A DNA stretch of 64,000 nt from Actinomycetota bacterium (GTDB lineage: Bacteria; Actinomycetota; Acidimicrobiia; Acidimicrobiales; RAAP-2). The translations under genes and the position numbers were made by a program. Below are positions 52,341 through 61,692 of this stretch, one piece after another (position 1 is the first letter of the stretch; every line of letters begins with the position of its first letter). Under the pieces are notes generated by a model. The model did not search any database and had not been told where the DNA came from. It saw nothing but the letters and a program-made list of their open reading frames with translations. The stretch lies in the NCBI GenBank assembly GCA_021324355.1, contig JAJPJD010000006.1, positions 1-64,000 on the forward strand, read 5' to 3'.

Positions 52341-53291
52341 TCAGGCCTCGGTGGCCGAGAGCAGCTCCTTGGCCGCCTTGTCGATGTCGCTTTGGTACTT
52401 GAGCAAGATGTGGAGACTGTCCCTGGCCGCGGTGGCGTCGATGGAGGAGACCCCGAGGACGACCAGGGTGCGGGCCCAGTCCAGGGTCTCAGAGACCGAC
52501 GGCAGCTTGCGCAGGTCGATGGTCCGCAGCGAGCGCACGATCCGAGCGACCTGGTCGGCCAGCTCGTCGGTGATGCCGGGAACCCGGTGCTTCACGATGT
52601 CTCGCTCCCGCTCGATGTCGGGGTAGTCGATGTGCAGGTACAGGCACCGCCGCTTGAGCGCCTCGGACAGCTCGCGGGTGTTGTTGGAGGTGAGGAACAC
52701 CATCGGCAACCGGGTCGCCCGGACCGTGCCGAGCTCGGGGATGGAGACCTGGTACTCAGAGAGCACCTCGAGCAACAGGGCCTCGGTCTCGAGCTCGACC
52801 CGGTCGACCTCGTCGATCAAGAGCACCACCGGTTCGTCGGCCCGGATCGCCTCCAGCAGCGGCCGGGTGAGCAGGAAGTCCTCCGAGAAGATGTCCTCCT
52901 CCAGCTCGGCCCAGGTGGGCGAATGGCGGTCGGCCGAGGGGTCGGCCGCCCCGTCGGCCAGGACCTGGCCGGCCTGGATCCGCAGCAGTTGCTTGCGGTA
53001 GTTCCACTCGTAGAGCGCCTTGGACTCGTCCAGCCCCTCGTAGCACTGGAGGCGGATGAGGCGGCTGCCGGTGAGCTCGGCCACCGACTTGGCCAGCTGG
53101 GTCTTGCCGGTCCCGGCCGGACCCTCGACCAGCACCGGCTTGGCCAACCGATCGGCCAGGTAGACGACCCCGGCGATCCCCTCGTCGGCCAGGTAGCCGA
53201 CCTCGGCCAAGCCCTGGCGGACTTCGGGAACCGAGGAGAACCGGGCCGGCCCGATGTCGCCCAGCCCGAGCGGGTCCTTCGTCGTGGTCAT
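52341..53291 (-). CDS. MoxR-family AAA+ ATPase (CoxD-like)
   Basis: 316 residues; ATG 53291 overlaps the proA stop (ATGA). Walker [15 protein letters not shown] at 56-69, Walker [13 protein letters not shown], sensor-1 [20 protein letters not shown] and the C-terminal lid helices fit MoxR/CoxD ATPases. These act as chaperones that remodel metal-enzyme complexes together with VWA partners. The VWA gene is immediately downstream. A CoxL-type molybdoenzyme gene lies 1.3 kb upstream beyond proA, so the original target may have been that enzyme. Confidence 0.93.
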   Translation of the reverse strand: MTTTKDPLGLGDIGPARFSSVPEVRQGLAEVGYLADEGIAGVVYLADRLAKPVLVEGPAGTGKTQLAKSVAELTGSRLIRLQCYEGLDESKALYEWNYRKQLLRIQAGQVLADGAADPSADRHSPTWAELEEDIFSEDFLLTRPLLEAIRADEPVVLLIDEVDRVELETEALLLEVLSEYQVSIPELGTVRATRLPMVFLTSNNTRELSEALKRRCLYLHIDYPDIERERDIVKHRVPGITDELADQVARIVRSLRTIDLRKLPSVSETLDWARTLVVLGVSSIDATAARDSLHILLKYQSDIDKAAKELLSATEA

Positions 53292-54532
53292 GTCCGTGTC
53301 TGTCCCTCTCCCCACACGACCCACTTGGCACACGTGAGCTCGCGAAGTCCCATCGGACCGCGGGCGTGCAGCTTTTGCGTTGAGATCCCGACTTCAGCAC
53401 CGAGACCCAGCTCCCCGCCGTCGGCGAACCGGGTCGAGGCGTTCACCACCACGGCCGCCGCGTCCACCTCGCGTACGAAGCGCTGGGCAGCAGCCAGGTC
53501 CTGGGTCACGATCGCCTCGGTGTGGCCCGAGCCGTACCGCTCGATGTGGGCGATGGCGGCGTCGAGGTCGTCGACCACCGCGACCGACAGGCAGAGCCCG
53601 AGGAACTCGGTCGCGTAGTCGGCCTCGGTGGCCGGCGTCGCCCCGGGGACCAGGGCCAGCGTGGCGGCGTCGCCTCGCAGTTCCACCCCGGCCAGGGCCT
53701 CGGCTGCCCGGGGCAGGAACTCGGCGGCCACGGCCCGGTGGATCAGCAGGCTCTCGGCCGCGTTGCACACCCCGGGCCGTTGGGTCTTGGCGTTCACCAC
53801 GATGTCGAGCGCCATGTCCAGATCGGCCGCCGCGTCCACGTAGACATGGCAGTTGCCGTCCCCGTCGAGCACGTAGGGGACGGTCGCATGCTCGAGCAAA
53901 AGCTCGATCAGCTCCCGCCCTCCCCGGGGCACCAGGCAGTCGATCACCCCCCGGAGCCGCATGAACTCGAGCGCGGTCGCATGGCTCGTGTCCTCGACCA
54001 GCAGCACCGCGTCGGCGGGGAGGCCGGCCTTGTCGAGTGCCTCCCGCAGCACCGCCACCACCGCCTGGTTGGACCGCAGGGCCGACGACGAGCCCCGCAG
54101 GAAGGCCACGTTGCCCGACTTGAGGCACAGGCCGGCCGCGTCACTGGTCACGTTGGGGCGGTTCTCGTAGATGACCCCGACCACCCCGAGGGGCACCCGG
54201 ACCCGCTGGACCCGCAGGCCGTTCGGTCGGACCCAGCCGTCCACCACCTCGCCGACCGGGTCGGCAAGCGCGGCCACCCGCCGGAGCCCCTCGGCCATCG
54301 CCTCGATCCGGGCCTCATCCAGGGTCAGCCGGTCCAGGGCGGCCGGGGCCATCCCCACGGCGGCAGCCGCCCGACGGTCGGCCTGGTTGGCGTCGAGGAG
54401 GGTGCCGGCCCGGGCCGCGAGGAGGTCAGCCGCGACCAACAGGGCCTGGTCTCGGGCGGCGGCAGAGGACGTTGAGATCGTTTTCACCGCTGCCCGGGCC
54501 CGAACTCCCAAGCTCGCGAGCTCGGCGGACAT
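53288..54532 (-). CDS. proA: Gamma-glutamyl phosphate reductase
   Basis: Second step of proline synthesis, NADPH-dependent reduction of glutamyl phosphate. 414 residues, aldehyde dehydrogenase superfamily. Catalytic C256 lies in [41 protein letters not shown] and [20 protein letters not shown] are family blocks. The ATG at 54532 is six bases after TATGAT, so the mRNA should be leaderless. Its usual neighbour proB is 3.2 kb upstream, separated by the coxL and lipase genes. Confidence 0.96.
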   Translation of the reverse strand: MSAELASLGVRARAAVKTISTSSAAARDQALLVAADLLAARAGTLLDANQADRRAAAAVGMAPAALDRLTLDEARIEAMAEGLRRVAALADPVGEVVDGWVRPNGLRVQRVRVPLGVVGVIYENRPNVTSDAAGLCLKSGNVAFLRGSSSALRSNQAVVAVLREALDKAGLPADAVLLVEDTSHATALEFMRLRGVIDCLVPRGGRELIELLLEHATVPYVLDGDGNCHVYVDAAADLDMALDIVVNAKTQRPGVCNAAESLLIHRAVAAEFLPRAAEALAGVELRGDAATLALVPGATPATEADYATEFLGLCLSVAVVDDLDAAIAHIERYGSGHTEAIVTQDLAAAQRFVREVDAAAVVVNASTRFADGGELGLGAEVGISTQKLHARGPMGLRELTCAKWVVWGEGQTRT

Positions 54533-54538
54533 TACCCG

Positions 54539-54544
54539 ATCATA
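54539..54544 (-). promoter_or_regulatory. -10 element for leaderless proA-moxR-VWA mRNA
   Basis: TATGAT on the minus strand, six bases before the proA ATG; closest to consensus of the leaderless set apart from the tetR promoter. It would give proA and the coupled moxR and VWA genes their own promoter, independent of coxL. Confidence 0.55.
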
Positions 54545-54573
54545 CTGCGGCGTTCGGGCCGGCCCCGACGAGC

Positions 54574-56849
54574 TCACGACCCGGCCGGCGAGGGGTCGAC
54601 GGCCCGAAGGGTGCGCCACAGCTTCTCGGGGGTGAAGGGGGGGTCCAGGTGCCGCACCCCGAAGGGCGCCAGGGCGTCGACCACCGCGTTCCACACTGCC
54701 GAGACCGACCCGGTGGTCCCCGACTCCCCGATCCCCTTGGCCCCGAGGGGGTTGTTGGGCGAGGGCGTGACCGTGTGGTCGGTCCGGAACCCGGGCAGGT
54801 CGGCGGCCGAGGGGACGAGGTAGTCGGCCAGGTTGGTGGTGAGCGGGTTGCCCCGGTCGTCGTAGAGGACGCCCTCGAACAGGATCTGGGCGATCCCTTG
54901 GGCCAGACCGCCGTGGACCTGGCCCTGGGCGAGCAGCGGGTTGACCACCACCCCGCAGTCGTCGACGGCCACCATCTCCCGGAGCCGCACCAGGCCGGTC
55001 TCCCGGTCCACCACCACCACGGCAACATGGCAGCCGAAGGGGAACGAGCCGGCCGATTCGAAGTCGAGCTGGCGCTGGAGGGCAACCCCCCGTCGGGCCG
55101 CCTCGGCAGCCAGGCGGGCCCACGGCAGGGTGGAGGACGGCACCCCGGCCACCCCCAACCCCCCGGGGGCGACCACGACGTCGTCGGGCCGGGCCTCGAG
55201 CAGTTCCGAGGCCAGGCGGACGGCCCGGTCCAGGACCTCGGTCGCGGCCTGGTGGACGGCCGACCCGGCCAGCTGCAACGAGCGGGAGCCGAAGGTGCCC
55301 ACGCCGTGGTCCACCTGGGCGGTGTCGGAGTGGACCACCCGGACCACCGCCGGGTCGACGCCCAGCACCGACGCCGCGATCTGGGCCCAGGTGGTCTCGT
55401 GACCCTGCCCGTGGGGGACGCTGCCGGTCACCACGGTGACCGTCCCGTCGTCCTCCACGCTGACCGACCCGAACTCTGCGCCCCGGCCCGAGGTCTCGAC
55501 GTAGCACGCGACCCCGATCCCAAGCAGCTCACGGCCTGCGGCGAGCAGCTCGCGCTGCTCGGCCCGAAGCCGGTCGTACTGGGCCAGCTCGAGCGCCCGG
55601 TCGAGGGCGCCCTGGTAGTTGCCGCTGTCGTAGACGGCGCCGGTGGCGGTGGTGAACGGGAACTCCTCGGGGCCGGGCAGATTCCGGCGTCGCAGCTCGA
55701 CCGGGTCCATGCCGATGGTGGCGGCGGCCATGTCGACCGCCCGCTCGACCAGGGCCGCCGCCTCGGGGCGACCGGCGCCCCGATAGGGGCCGGTCGGGGT
55801 GGTGTTGGTGACCACGGTCACTGCCGAGAAGTCGTGCCGAGCCCAGCGGTAGACGCCCGCCGACATCAGCCTGGTCACCAGGGGGATGAACGTCCCGCGC
55901 AGCGGGTACGCCCCGACGTCGCCCCAGGCTCGGACCCGCAGGCCGACCAGTCGTCCGGCCGCGGTCACCCCGACCTCGACGTCCTGGACCATCCCCCGGC
56001 CGTGGGTCATGTTCACCAGGTTCTCCGAGCGCGTCTCGATCCAGCGGACCGGGCGGCCCACCCGCCAGGCCAGCACCGCGGCCACCAGGGCGTCGGGTAC
56101 ACCCCGCCCTTGGCCCCGAAGCCGCCGCCCACCCACGGCGCCCGCACCCGGACCGCCGATCGGTCGAGGCCGAGGGTCCGAGCCACCTCGCCTTGGACGC
56201 CGAACACGCTCTGGGTGGACACCCAGACCTCGACCGAGCCGTCCTGGTGCGGCACCACCAGGACGCCGTTGGGCTCCATCGTCACCGGGGCCACCCGGTT
56301 GTGGCGGAGGCGGGCGGTGGCCACGGCATCAGCCTCGGCGAAGAACTCGGGGTCCGGGTCGTGGTGGCGGCCGCCGACCGCGTTGGTGCCGTGGTCCTCG
56401 AACAACAGCGGCGCGCCATCGGCGAGCGCGTCCAGCGGGTCGACCACCGCCGGGAGCGGGTCGATGTCCAGCTCCACCAGCTCGGCCGCGTCCCGCCCGG
56501 CCGCCTCGGTCTCGGCCAGGACCACCGCCACCGACTCGCCGACGAAGCGGACCTTGCCTGCGGCCAGCAGCGGCCGGGCCAGCGCCGGGTCGGCCCCCAT
56601 GGGCGGCGCAGCCAGCTCGGCCGCGCTCCACACCGAGTGCACCCCGGGGCAGCGGGCCGCGGCCTCGGTGGCCACCGAGCGCAGCACGCCGTGGGCGACC
56701 GGCGAGCGGACGAACACTGCCTCCAACATGCCCGGGACGGCCAGGTCGCCCACGAAACGCGCCGACCCGGTCAGCAGGTCGGGGTCCTCGGAGCGCCGGA
56801 CCTCGTGGCCGAGCAACGTCCGGGTCACCCCGGCGGCCAGCTCGCTCAC
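54574..56849 (-). pseudogene. CoxL/xanthine-dehydrogenase-type molybdoenzyme large subunit, frameshifted
   Basis: The N-terminal part begins at GTG 56849 (overlapping the lipase stop) with TRTLLGHEVRRSEDPDLLTG and runs in one frame to GGFGAKGGVY near 56097. The family sequence then continues in another frame as DALVAAVLAWRVGRPVRW to the stop at 54574. Between them two bases stand where a codon is expected (56095-56096, in a GGG run): a one-base deletion. Restored, it would be about 758 residues. The cofactor region keeps GPYRGAGR rather than the AYxCSFR loop of true form I CO dehydrogenase. The catalytic Glu is in [14 protein letters not shown]. No FeS (CoxS) or FAD (CoxM) subunit genes are in the window. 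Mutation or a sequencing error are both possible. Confidence 0.85.
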
Positions 56850-57736
56850 CCCGGCGGCTCCGGGAGCTGGGCGGCCGGCCGGCGGCTGCCGGCGTGCTCG
56901 GACCGGCCGCCGGCCAACGGCAGGATGCGGGAGTCCAGCCAACGGATGAGATCGGTGGTGACCTGGTCCCGGTTGGTCTCGTTGAACAGTTCGTGGCGGG
57001 CACCGGGGTAGACGACCAAGGTGACGTCCCGGAGGCCGGCCGCTTGGTAGGCGGCGGCCAGCCGGGTGCCGCCGGCCTCGCCACCGACCGGGTCGGCGGC
57101 GCCGTTCAAGATGAGCACCGGCAGCGAGCCCGGGACGGCGGCGTCGTCGCCCTCCTCCAGATAGGCCCGACGGGGGTCGTGGGGGCTCGGGCTCAGCTTC
57201 TCGAAGCCGCACCACGGGTCGGCCACGTACTTGGCCACCTCGGCCTCGTCCCGGGTCAGCCAGTCGTAGCGGCCGTCGGCCCGCGGGCTCGGGGCGGCCC
57301 GGGACTCGCTGGCCGGCCGCCTGGTGGTCCCGGTCAGGACCAGGGCGTCGTAGCGGTCCCCCCAGGTCCGCACGATCCGCTGGGCCAGGAAGGAGCCCCA
57401 GGAGTGGCCGAGCAGGCACAGCGGGAGCCCGGGGTCCTCCCGCCGGAGTCGGGCGGTCACCTCGAGGATCGCCTCGACCACCCCCTCCATCCCCCGGAGC
57501 CCGAGGTTGCCCAGGCCCGGACCGCGGGCCCCGGTCTCGCCGTGGCCCAGGTGGTCCTCGGCCCACACCGCGTACCCGGCCTCGCACAGCCGCTCGGCCA
57601 GCCGCCGGTACCGCCGGCGGTGCTCGGCCCAGCCGTGGAGGACCTGGACCACCCCCCGGGGCCGCTCGGGAGCCCATCGGGTTCCGTGGACCTCGACCCC
57701 CTCGGCACAGGTGAGGGTGAAGTGCCGCTCGTCCAT
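56846..57736 (-). CDS. Alpha/beta hydrolase, monoacylglycerol-lipase type
   Basis: 296 residues from ATG 57736. It has the serine hydrolase core: oxyanion region VLHGWAEHRRRYRRLAERL, DHLGHGETG, nucleophile S112 in LLGHSWGSF, the acid in LNGAADPVGG and the catalytic His in YPGARHELFNE. The HGWAEH and DHLGHG pattern is typical of bacterial monoglyceride lipases/lysophospholipases. No signal peptide, so it is cytosolic. It lies 26 bases after the proB stop and overlaps the coxL start (GTGA), so it is probably in the proB transcript. The substrate is an inference. Confidence 0.88.
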   Translation of the reverse strand: MDERHFTLTCAEGVEVHGTRWAPERPRGVVQVLHGWAEHRRRYRRLAERLCEAGYAVWAEDHLGHGETGARGPGLGNLGLRGMEGVVEAILEVTARLRREDPGLPLCLLGHSWGSFLAQRIVRTWGDRYDALVLTGTTRRPASESRAAPSPRADGRYDWLTRDEAEVAKYVADPWCGFEKLSPSPHDPRRAYLEEGDDAAVPGSLPVLILNGAADPVGGEAGGTRLAAAYQAAGLRDVTLVVYPGARHELFNETNRDQVTTDLIRWLDSRILPLAGGRSEHAGSRRPAAQLPEPPG

Positions 57737-57762
57737 CTCCCGATGCCTACCACGGCCGGCGC

Positions 57763-58866
57763 TCAGTCGCCCAGGACCACCATGTCGTCCCGGTGGACCA
57801 CCTCGTGGGCCAGGTCGGCCGGGAGCTCCTCGGTGCGCCGACCGACCCACTCACCAGCGCGGGCCGACGGGCACCGGACCAGCCCCTTGGCCACCAGCTG
57901 GCCGGCTTGGTCCCGGACCTCCACCGCGTCGTCGGGTTCGAAGCTCCCCGACACCGCCACCACCCCGGCCGGCAGCAACGACCGGCCGCCGCCGAGGAGG
58001 GCCTGACGGGCGCCGTCGTCCACCACCACCGTGCCGGCCGAGCTGAGGGCGAAGGCGATCCACAGCTTGCGGGCCGGCACCGCCCGGGGGCGGGCCCGGA
58101 ACACCGTCCCGACCCCCGGGGCCCCGGCCAGCGCGCTGGCCAGGACGCCCGGGCGGGCGGCGTCGGCGATCACCGTCTCGATCCCCGACCAGGTCGCGAT
58201 CTTGGCCGCCGCCAGCTTGGACGCCATGCCGCCGCTGCCCAGGGGGCTGCCCGGACCGCCGGCCCGGCGTTCCAGCTGCTGATCGATCTCCACCACCTCT
58301 TCGATCAAGGAGGCATGGGCCACCTCCCTCGGATCGGCGGTCAGCAGCCCCGGGGTGTCGGTCAAAAGGACCAGCATCGACGCGCCGACCAGGTGGGCGA
58401 CCAGCGCGGCCAGCCGGTCGTTGTCCCCGAAGCGGATCTCCTCGTCGGCCACCGCGTCGTTCTCGTTCACCACCGGGACCACTCCCAGCTCCAGCAGGTG
58501 CTGGAGGGTCTGGCGGGCGTGGAGGTACTGGCGACGGTGCACGAAATCGAGCGGGGCGAGGAGGACCTGGCCGCCGGTCAGCCCCACCCCGGCCAGCGCC
58601 TCGAGCCACGCCCCCACCACCGTGGGCTGGCCGACGGCCGAGACCGCTTGGAGCAGCGCCGGGTCGGCTGGCGGCGGTCGCCCGTCGCCCAGCGCGGCCC
58701 ACCCGGCGGCAATGGCGCCCGAGCTGACCAGCACCGCCCGGTGGCCAGCGCTGCGCAGCCCGGCCAGCTGCTCGCAGATCGAGCCGATCACCGCCCGGTT
58801 GGGCGCACCGGAGGGCGAGGTCACCGAGGAGGACCCCAGCTTGACCACCACCACCCGGCCGGTCAC
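57763..58866 (-). CDS. proB: Glutamate 5-kinase
   Basis: First step of proline synthesis. 367 residues from GTG 58866, overlapping the obgE stop (GTGA). Amino-acid-kinase domain: VVVVKLGSSSVTS, LVSSGAIAAGWAALG, VPVVNENDAVADEEIRFGDN and GSGGMASKLAAAKIA. A C-terminal PUA domain (about 275-367) starts at the KLWIAFALSSAGTVVVDDG segment. Proline feedback is typical of the family. The obgE-proB link is conserved in actinobacteria. Confidence 0.96.
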   Translation of the reverse strand: MTGRVVVVKLGSSSVTSPSGAPNRAVIGSICEQLAGLRSAGHRAVLVSSGAIAAGWAALGDGRPPPADPALLQAVSAVGQPTVVGAWLEALAGVGLTGGQVLLAPLDFVHRRQYLHARQTLQHLLELGVVPVVNENDAVADEEIRFGDNDRLAALVAHLVGASMLVLLTDTPGLLTADPREVAHASLIEEVVEIDQQLERRAGGPGSPLGSGGMASKLAAAKIATWSGIETVIADAARPGVLASALAGAPGVGTVFRARPRAVPARKLWIAFALSSAGTVVVDDGARQALLGGGRSLLPAGVVAVSGSFEPDDAVEVRDQAGQLVAKGLVRCPSARAGEWVGRRTEELPADLAHEVVHRDDMVVLGD

Positions 58867-60197
58867 CGTCGCCCCCGCCGCCGGCGCCCGGCCTCCTCGG
58901 CGCCGACCGCCAGGGCGGCCTCCGAGCCGTCCTTGAACCAGGTGAACGACAGCCCGCCGACCAGGACCTCGTCGCCATCGCGGGCCCCCGCTCGGACCAG
59001 GAGCCGCTCGACCCCCAGCCGGCGCAAGCGGCCCAGGACCACGTCGAGCGCCTGGTCGTCGGTGAGGTCGCTCAGGGCCACGGCCCGTTCGGCGGCCGGG
59101 CCGACCAGCTCGAGCACCCCCGGGCCTCGGCGCCGCACCTCCACGCCGTCGGGGAGCGGCCGGTGCACCACCGGCACGGTCCGGGTGGCCGTGACCGGCG
59201 CCGCCCGGGCCGCGGCCACCATGGCGGCGAGCCGGCCGACCAGCGCCGGCAGGCCGGCTCCGGTCGCCGCCGAGACGCACAGCTCGCAGACCTCGGCCCC
59301 GGGAGCCCGGTCGGCCACGAGGTCCGCCTTGGACCCGACCACCAGCCGCGGCCGGGCCGCCAGCTCGGGCCGGTACCGTCGAAGCTCCTCGAGGAGCGTC
59401 GAGCGCTGGGCCTGCGGCGGCGCCCCGACCGTCTGGGCCAGGTCCACCAGCACGAGCAGCACCCGGGCCCGCTCGACGTGGCGCAGGAACTCGTGCCCCA
59501 GGCCCCGCCCCTCGGCCGCCCCCTCCACCAGCCCGGGGATGTCGGCCACCACGAAGTCGGCGGTCCCGGTCGACCAGCGATCGGGCACCCGGACCACTCC
59601 CAAGTGCGGCTCGAGCGTGGTGAACGGGTAGTCGGCCACCTTCGGGCGGGCAGCCGAAATCGCCGAGATGAGGGTGGACTTGCCCACGTTGGGGAACCCG
59701 ACAATGGCCACGTCGGCGACCAGCTTGAGCTCGAGCGCGAGCCACCGCTCCTCGCCCCGCTCCCCCTGCTCGGCGAAGGCCGGAGCTCGGCGGCGGTTGG
59801 AGGCGAACGCCGCGTTGCCCCGGCCGCCCCGCCCCCCCCGGGCAGCCCGCCACTTGTCACCGGCCACCGCCAGGTCGCACAGCACCTCGCCGGTGCGGTG
59901 GTCGGCGATGACCGTCCCCACCGGCAGCGGGACCTCGAGGTCGGCGCCGGTGGCTCCGGCCCGGCGCCGGCCCGACCCGTGGTCGCCGTCGCCGGCTCGG
60001 CGGAAGGGGTGGTCGCGGAACCCGAGCAGCGAGGACTGGTTGGGCGAGGCCACCACCCAGACGTCGCCGCCCCGGCCGCCGTTGCCGCCGTCCGGGCCGC
60101 CCCGGTCGACATGGGCCTCGCGGCGGAAGGACACCGCGCCGGCACCGCCGTCGCCGGCCTTGGCGTGGAGCTGCGCCCGGTCGACGAAGCTCGACAT
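58863..60197 (-). CDS. obgE: GTPase Obg
   Basis: Essential ribosome-associated GTPase of late 50S assembly and stress responses. 444 residues: glycine-rich Obg fold (DRAQLHAKAGDGGAGAVSF, DRGGPDGGNGGRGGDVWVV), G domain (G1 IVGFPNVGKST, DIPGLVEGAAEGRGLG, SKADLV) and a C-terminal OCT domain of about 80 residues, then an Arg-rich tail. Normally follows rpmA directly; here a DtxR-family gene lies between. Confidence 0.97.
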   Translation of the reverse strand: MSSFVDRAQLHAKAGDGGAGAVSFRREAHVDRGGPDGGNGGRGGDVWVVASPNQSSLLGFRDHPFRRAGDGDHGSGRRRAGATGADLEVPLPVGTVIADHRTGEVLCDLAVAGDKWRAARGGRGGRGNAAFASNRRRAPAFAEQGERGEERWLALELKLVADVAIVGFPNVGKSTLISAISAARPKVADYPFTTLEPHLGVVRVPDRWSTGTADFVVADIPGLVEGAAEGRGLGHEFLRHVERARVLLVLVDLAQTVGAPPQAQRSTLLEELRRYRPELAARPRLVVGSKADLVADRAPGAEVCELCVSAATGAGLPALVGRLAAMVAAARAAPVTATRTVPVVHRPLPDGVEVRRRGPGVLELVGPAAERAVALSDLTDDQALDVVLGRLRRLGVERLLVRAGARDGDEVLVGGLSFTWFKDGSEAALAVGAEEAGRRRRGRR

Positions 60198-60210
60198 GGA
60201 CCGGCCCGAC

Positions 60211-60876
60211 CTACACCGCGGCGACGAACAGCCGGCGGGAGAGCTCGGTCCCGAAGGCCACCGTCGACCCGCCCACCTCGAGCACCAGGGTGCCGTCGGG
60301 CCCCCGCGAGGAGACCACGGCGGTGACCCCGGGGACGAAGCCGTGCTCGTCCAGGTAGACGAGCGACCCCATGTCCATCTCCACTGCCTCTGAGATCCGC
60401 TCCAACCGCACGGTGGTGCCGGCCTCGACGCCGGCCAGCGGCCGCTGGAGCGCAGCCGAGGGCGGGGGGTCGGATCCCGGGATCGGGTTGCCGTGGGGGC
60501 AGGTCGACGGGTTCCCCAGCAGCGCCACGAGGCGGGCTTCGACGTCGTCGGAGATCACGTGCTCCCACACCCCGGCCTCCACGTGGGCCTTGTGCCATTC
60601 CAGGCCCAGCACGTCGACCAAGAAGCGCTCGGCCAGGCGGTGCCGGCGCACCACCTTGGCCGCCAGCGCGGCACCGGCCTCGGTCAGCTCGACCACCCGG
60701 CCCCGGCGCCGGACATAGCCCTCGTCGGCCAGCCGGTCGAGCATCTCGGAGACTGACGGCGCGGCACGGCCCATCCGCTCGGCGATCCGGGCGCCGATGA
60801 CCGGGGTCCCCTCCTCCTGGAGGGAGTGGATCGTCTCCAGGTACTCCTCCAGCGGGGGGTGGTAGCGGTCCTCCAC
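60211..60876 (-). CDS. DtxR/IdeR/MntR-family metal-dependent regulator
   Basis: 221 residues from GTG 60876, seven bases after a TAGGAT hexamer. N-terminal winged helix (EEYLETIHSLQEEG, GARIAERMGRAAPSVSEMLD, DEGYVRRRG), then the dimerisation and metal-binding domain (VVRRHRLAERFLVDVLGLEW, HVEAGVWEHVISDDVE, and the conserved STCPHGNPIPG), and a C-terminal SH3-like FeoA domain. The residue pattern fits iron- or manganese-responsive repressors; which metal cannot be told from sequence. No metal-uptake gene is nearby. Its insertion between rpmA and obgE is unusual. Stop is TAG. Confidence 0.93.
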   Translation of the reverse strand: MEDRYHPPLEEYLETIHSLQEEGTPVIGARIAERMGRAAPSVSEMLDRLADEGYVRRRGRVVELTEAGAALAAKVVRRHRLAERFLVDVLGLEWHKAHVEAGVWEHVISDDVEARLVALLGNPSTCPHGNPIPGSDPPPSAALQRPLAGVEAGTTVRLERISEAVEMDMGSLVYLDEHGFVPGVTAVVSSRGPDGTLVLEVGGSTVAFGTELSRRLFVAAV

Positions 60877-60883
60877 GACCCCG

Positions 60884-60889
60884 ATCCTA
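60884..60889 (-). promoter_or_regulatory. -10 element for leaderless dtxR-type gene
   Basis: TAGGAT on the minus strand, seven bases before GTG 60876. It could also drive obgE-proB, which follow 13 bases after the regulator. Confidence 0.5.
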
Positions 60890-60928
60890 CGGCGCCCCTG
60901 GTGCCCGCCCCGGCCGGCGGGCCCCGCC

Positions 60929-61180
60929 TCAGGCCTCGACGACGTCGACCAGCTTGCGCCCCCGGCGCTGGCCGAAGCGGACCACGCCGGCTCGGCGGGC
61001 GAACAAGGTGTCGTCGCCACCCCGACCGACCCCGAGCCCTGGGTGGAACCGGGTGCCTCGCTGGCGGACCAGGATCGATCCGGCGGTCACCACCGTCCCG
61101 TCGTAGACCTTCACCCCGAGGCGCTGGGCCCGGGAGTCTCGGCCGTTGCGGGTCGAGCCGCCACCTTTGGTCTTGGACAT
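60929..61180 (-). CDS. rpmA: 50S ribosomal protein L27
   Basis: 83 residues. Signatures [33 protein letters not shown] and [15 protein letters not shown] at 61180 with GAGGAGG four bases upstream. The N-terminus begins MSKTKGGGS, close to the mature end, with no cleaved presequence of the Firmicutes type. Follows rplU. Confidence 0.97.
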   Translation of the reverse strand: MSKTKGGGSTRNGRDSRAQRLGVKVYDGTVVTAGSILVRQRGTRFHPGLGVGRGGDDTLFARRAGVVRFGQRRGRKLVDVVEA

Positions 61181-61193
61181 GGCTCCTCCTCGG

Positions 61194-61529
61194 CTAGCCC
61201 GACGCCCCGGCCGACTGGCCGGGGGCGGTGATGGCCAGGATCTCCACCGTGCTCAGCCGCTGGCGGTGGCCCCACCGACGGCGCTGGTTGGTCTTGGCCT
61301 TGTAGGTGCCGGCCCGGATCTTGGGCCCCAGCCGCTCGCCCAGCACCCGGGCCCGCACGCTGGCCCCGCCCAGCTCCTCGGGCCGGGCCAGCACCCGGGG
61401 CCCGTCGACCACCAGGACTGGCTCGAGCTCGACCTCGGACCCCACCGGCGCGTCGAGCCGCTCGACGGCCACCCGCTGGCCCTCGCTCACCTTCTCCTGC
61501 TTGCCGCCGGTCCGGATCACCGCGTACAC
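61194..61529 (-). CDS. rplU: 50S ribosomal protein L21
   Basis: 111 residues from GTG 61529. Signatures [20 protein letters not shown], and [20 protein letters not shown] with the RQ-rich end. Stop is TAG. A TAGGAT hexamer nine bases before the start may give rplU-rpmA their own promoter downstream of the ribonuclease gene. Confidence 0.97.
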   Translation of the reverse strand: MYAVIRTGGKQEKVSEGQRVAVERLDAPVGSEVELEPVLVVDGPRVLARPEELGGASVRARVLGERLGPKIRAGTYKAKTNQRRRWGHRQRLSTVEILAITAPGQSAGASG

Positions 61530-61538
61530 GAGCCCGTC

Positions 61539-61544
61539 ATCCTA
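61539..61544 (-). promoter_or_regulatory. Candidate -10 for rplU-rpmA
   Basis: TAGGAT on the minus strand, nine bases before the rplU GTG and preceded by GA (GATAGGAT). It would give a leader of only a few bases. Confidence 0.4.
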
Positions 61545-61572
61545 TCGGGCCCCCGGGGGTCGGGGGCCCAGC

Positions 61573-61692
61573 TCAGAGCACGGCCGCGTCGAGGACGATC
61601 CCGCGGCCGTTGCAGGCCTCGCAGATGGTGGAGACCGACTCGAGGAGGCCCTCTGAGACCCGCTTGCGGGTCATCTCCACCAGCCCCAGCTC
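61573..61692 (-). other. Intact 39-codon tail of the ribonuclease E/G gene beyond an in-frame TAG
   Basis: Directly after the TAG at 61695-61693 the same frame continues for 39 codons to a TGA at 61575-61573. It reads ELGLVEMTRKRVSEGLLES and then TICEACNGRGIV. This is the conserved end of the RNase E/G catalytic domain with its CxxC zinc-link cysteines. The tail shows no decay, so the amber is recent, an error, or read through. Confidence 0.85.
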
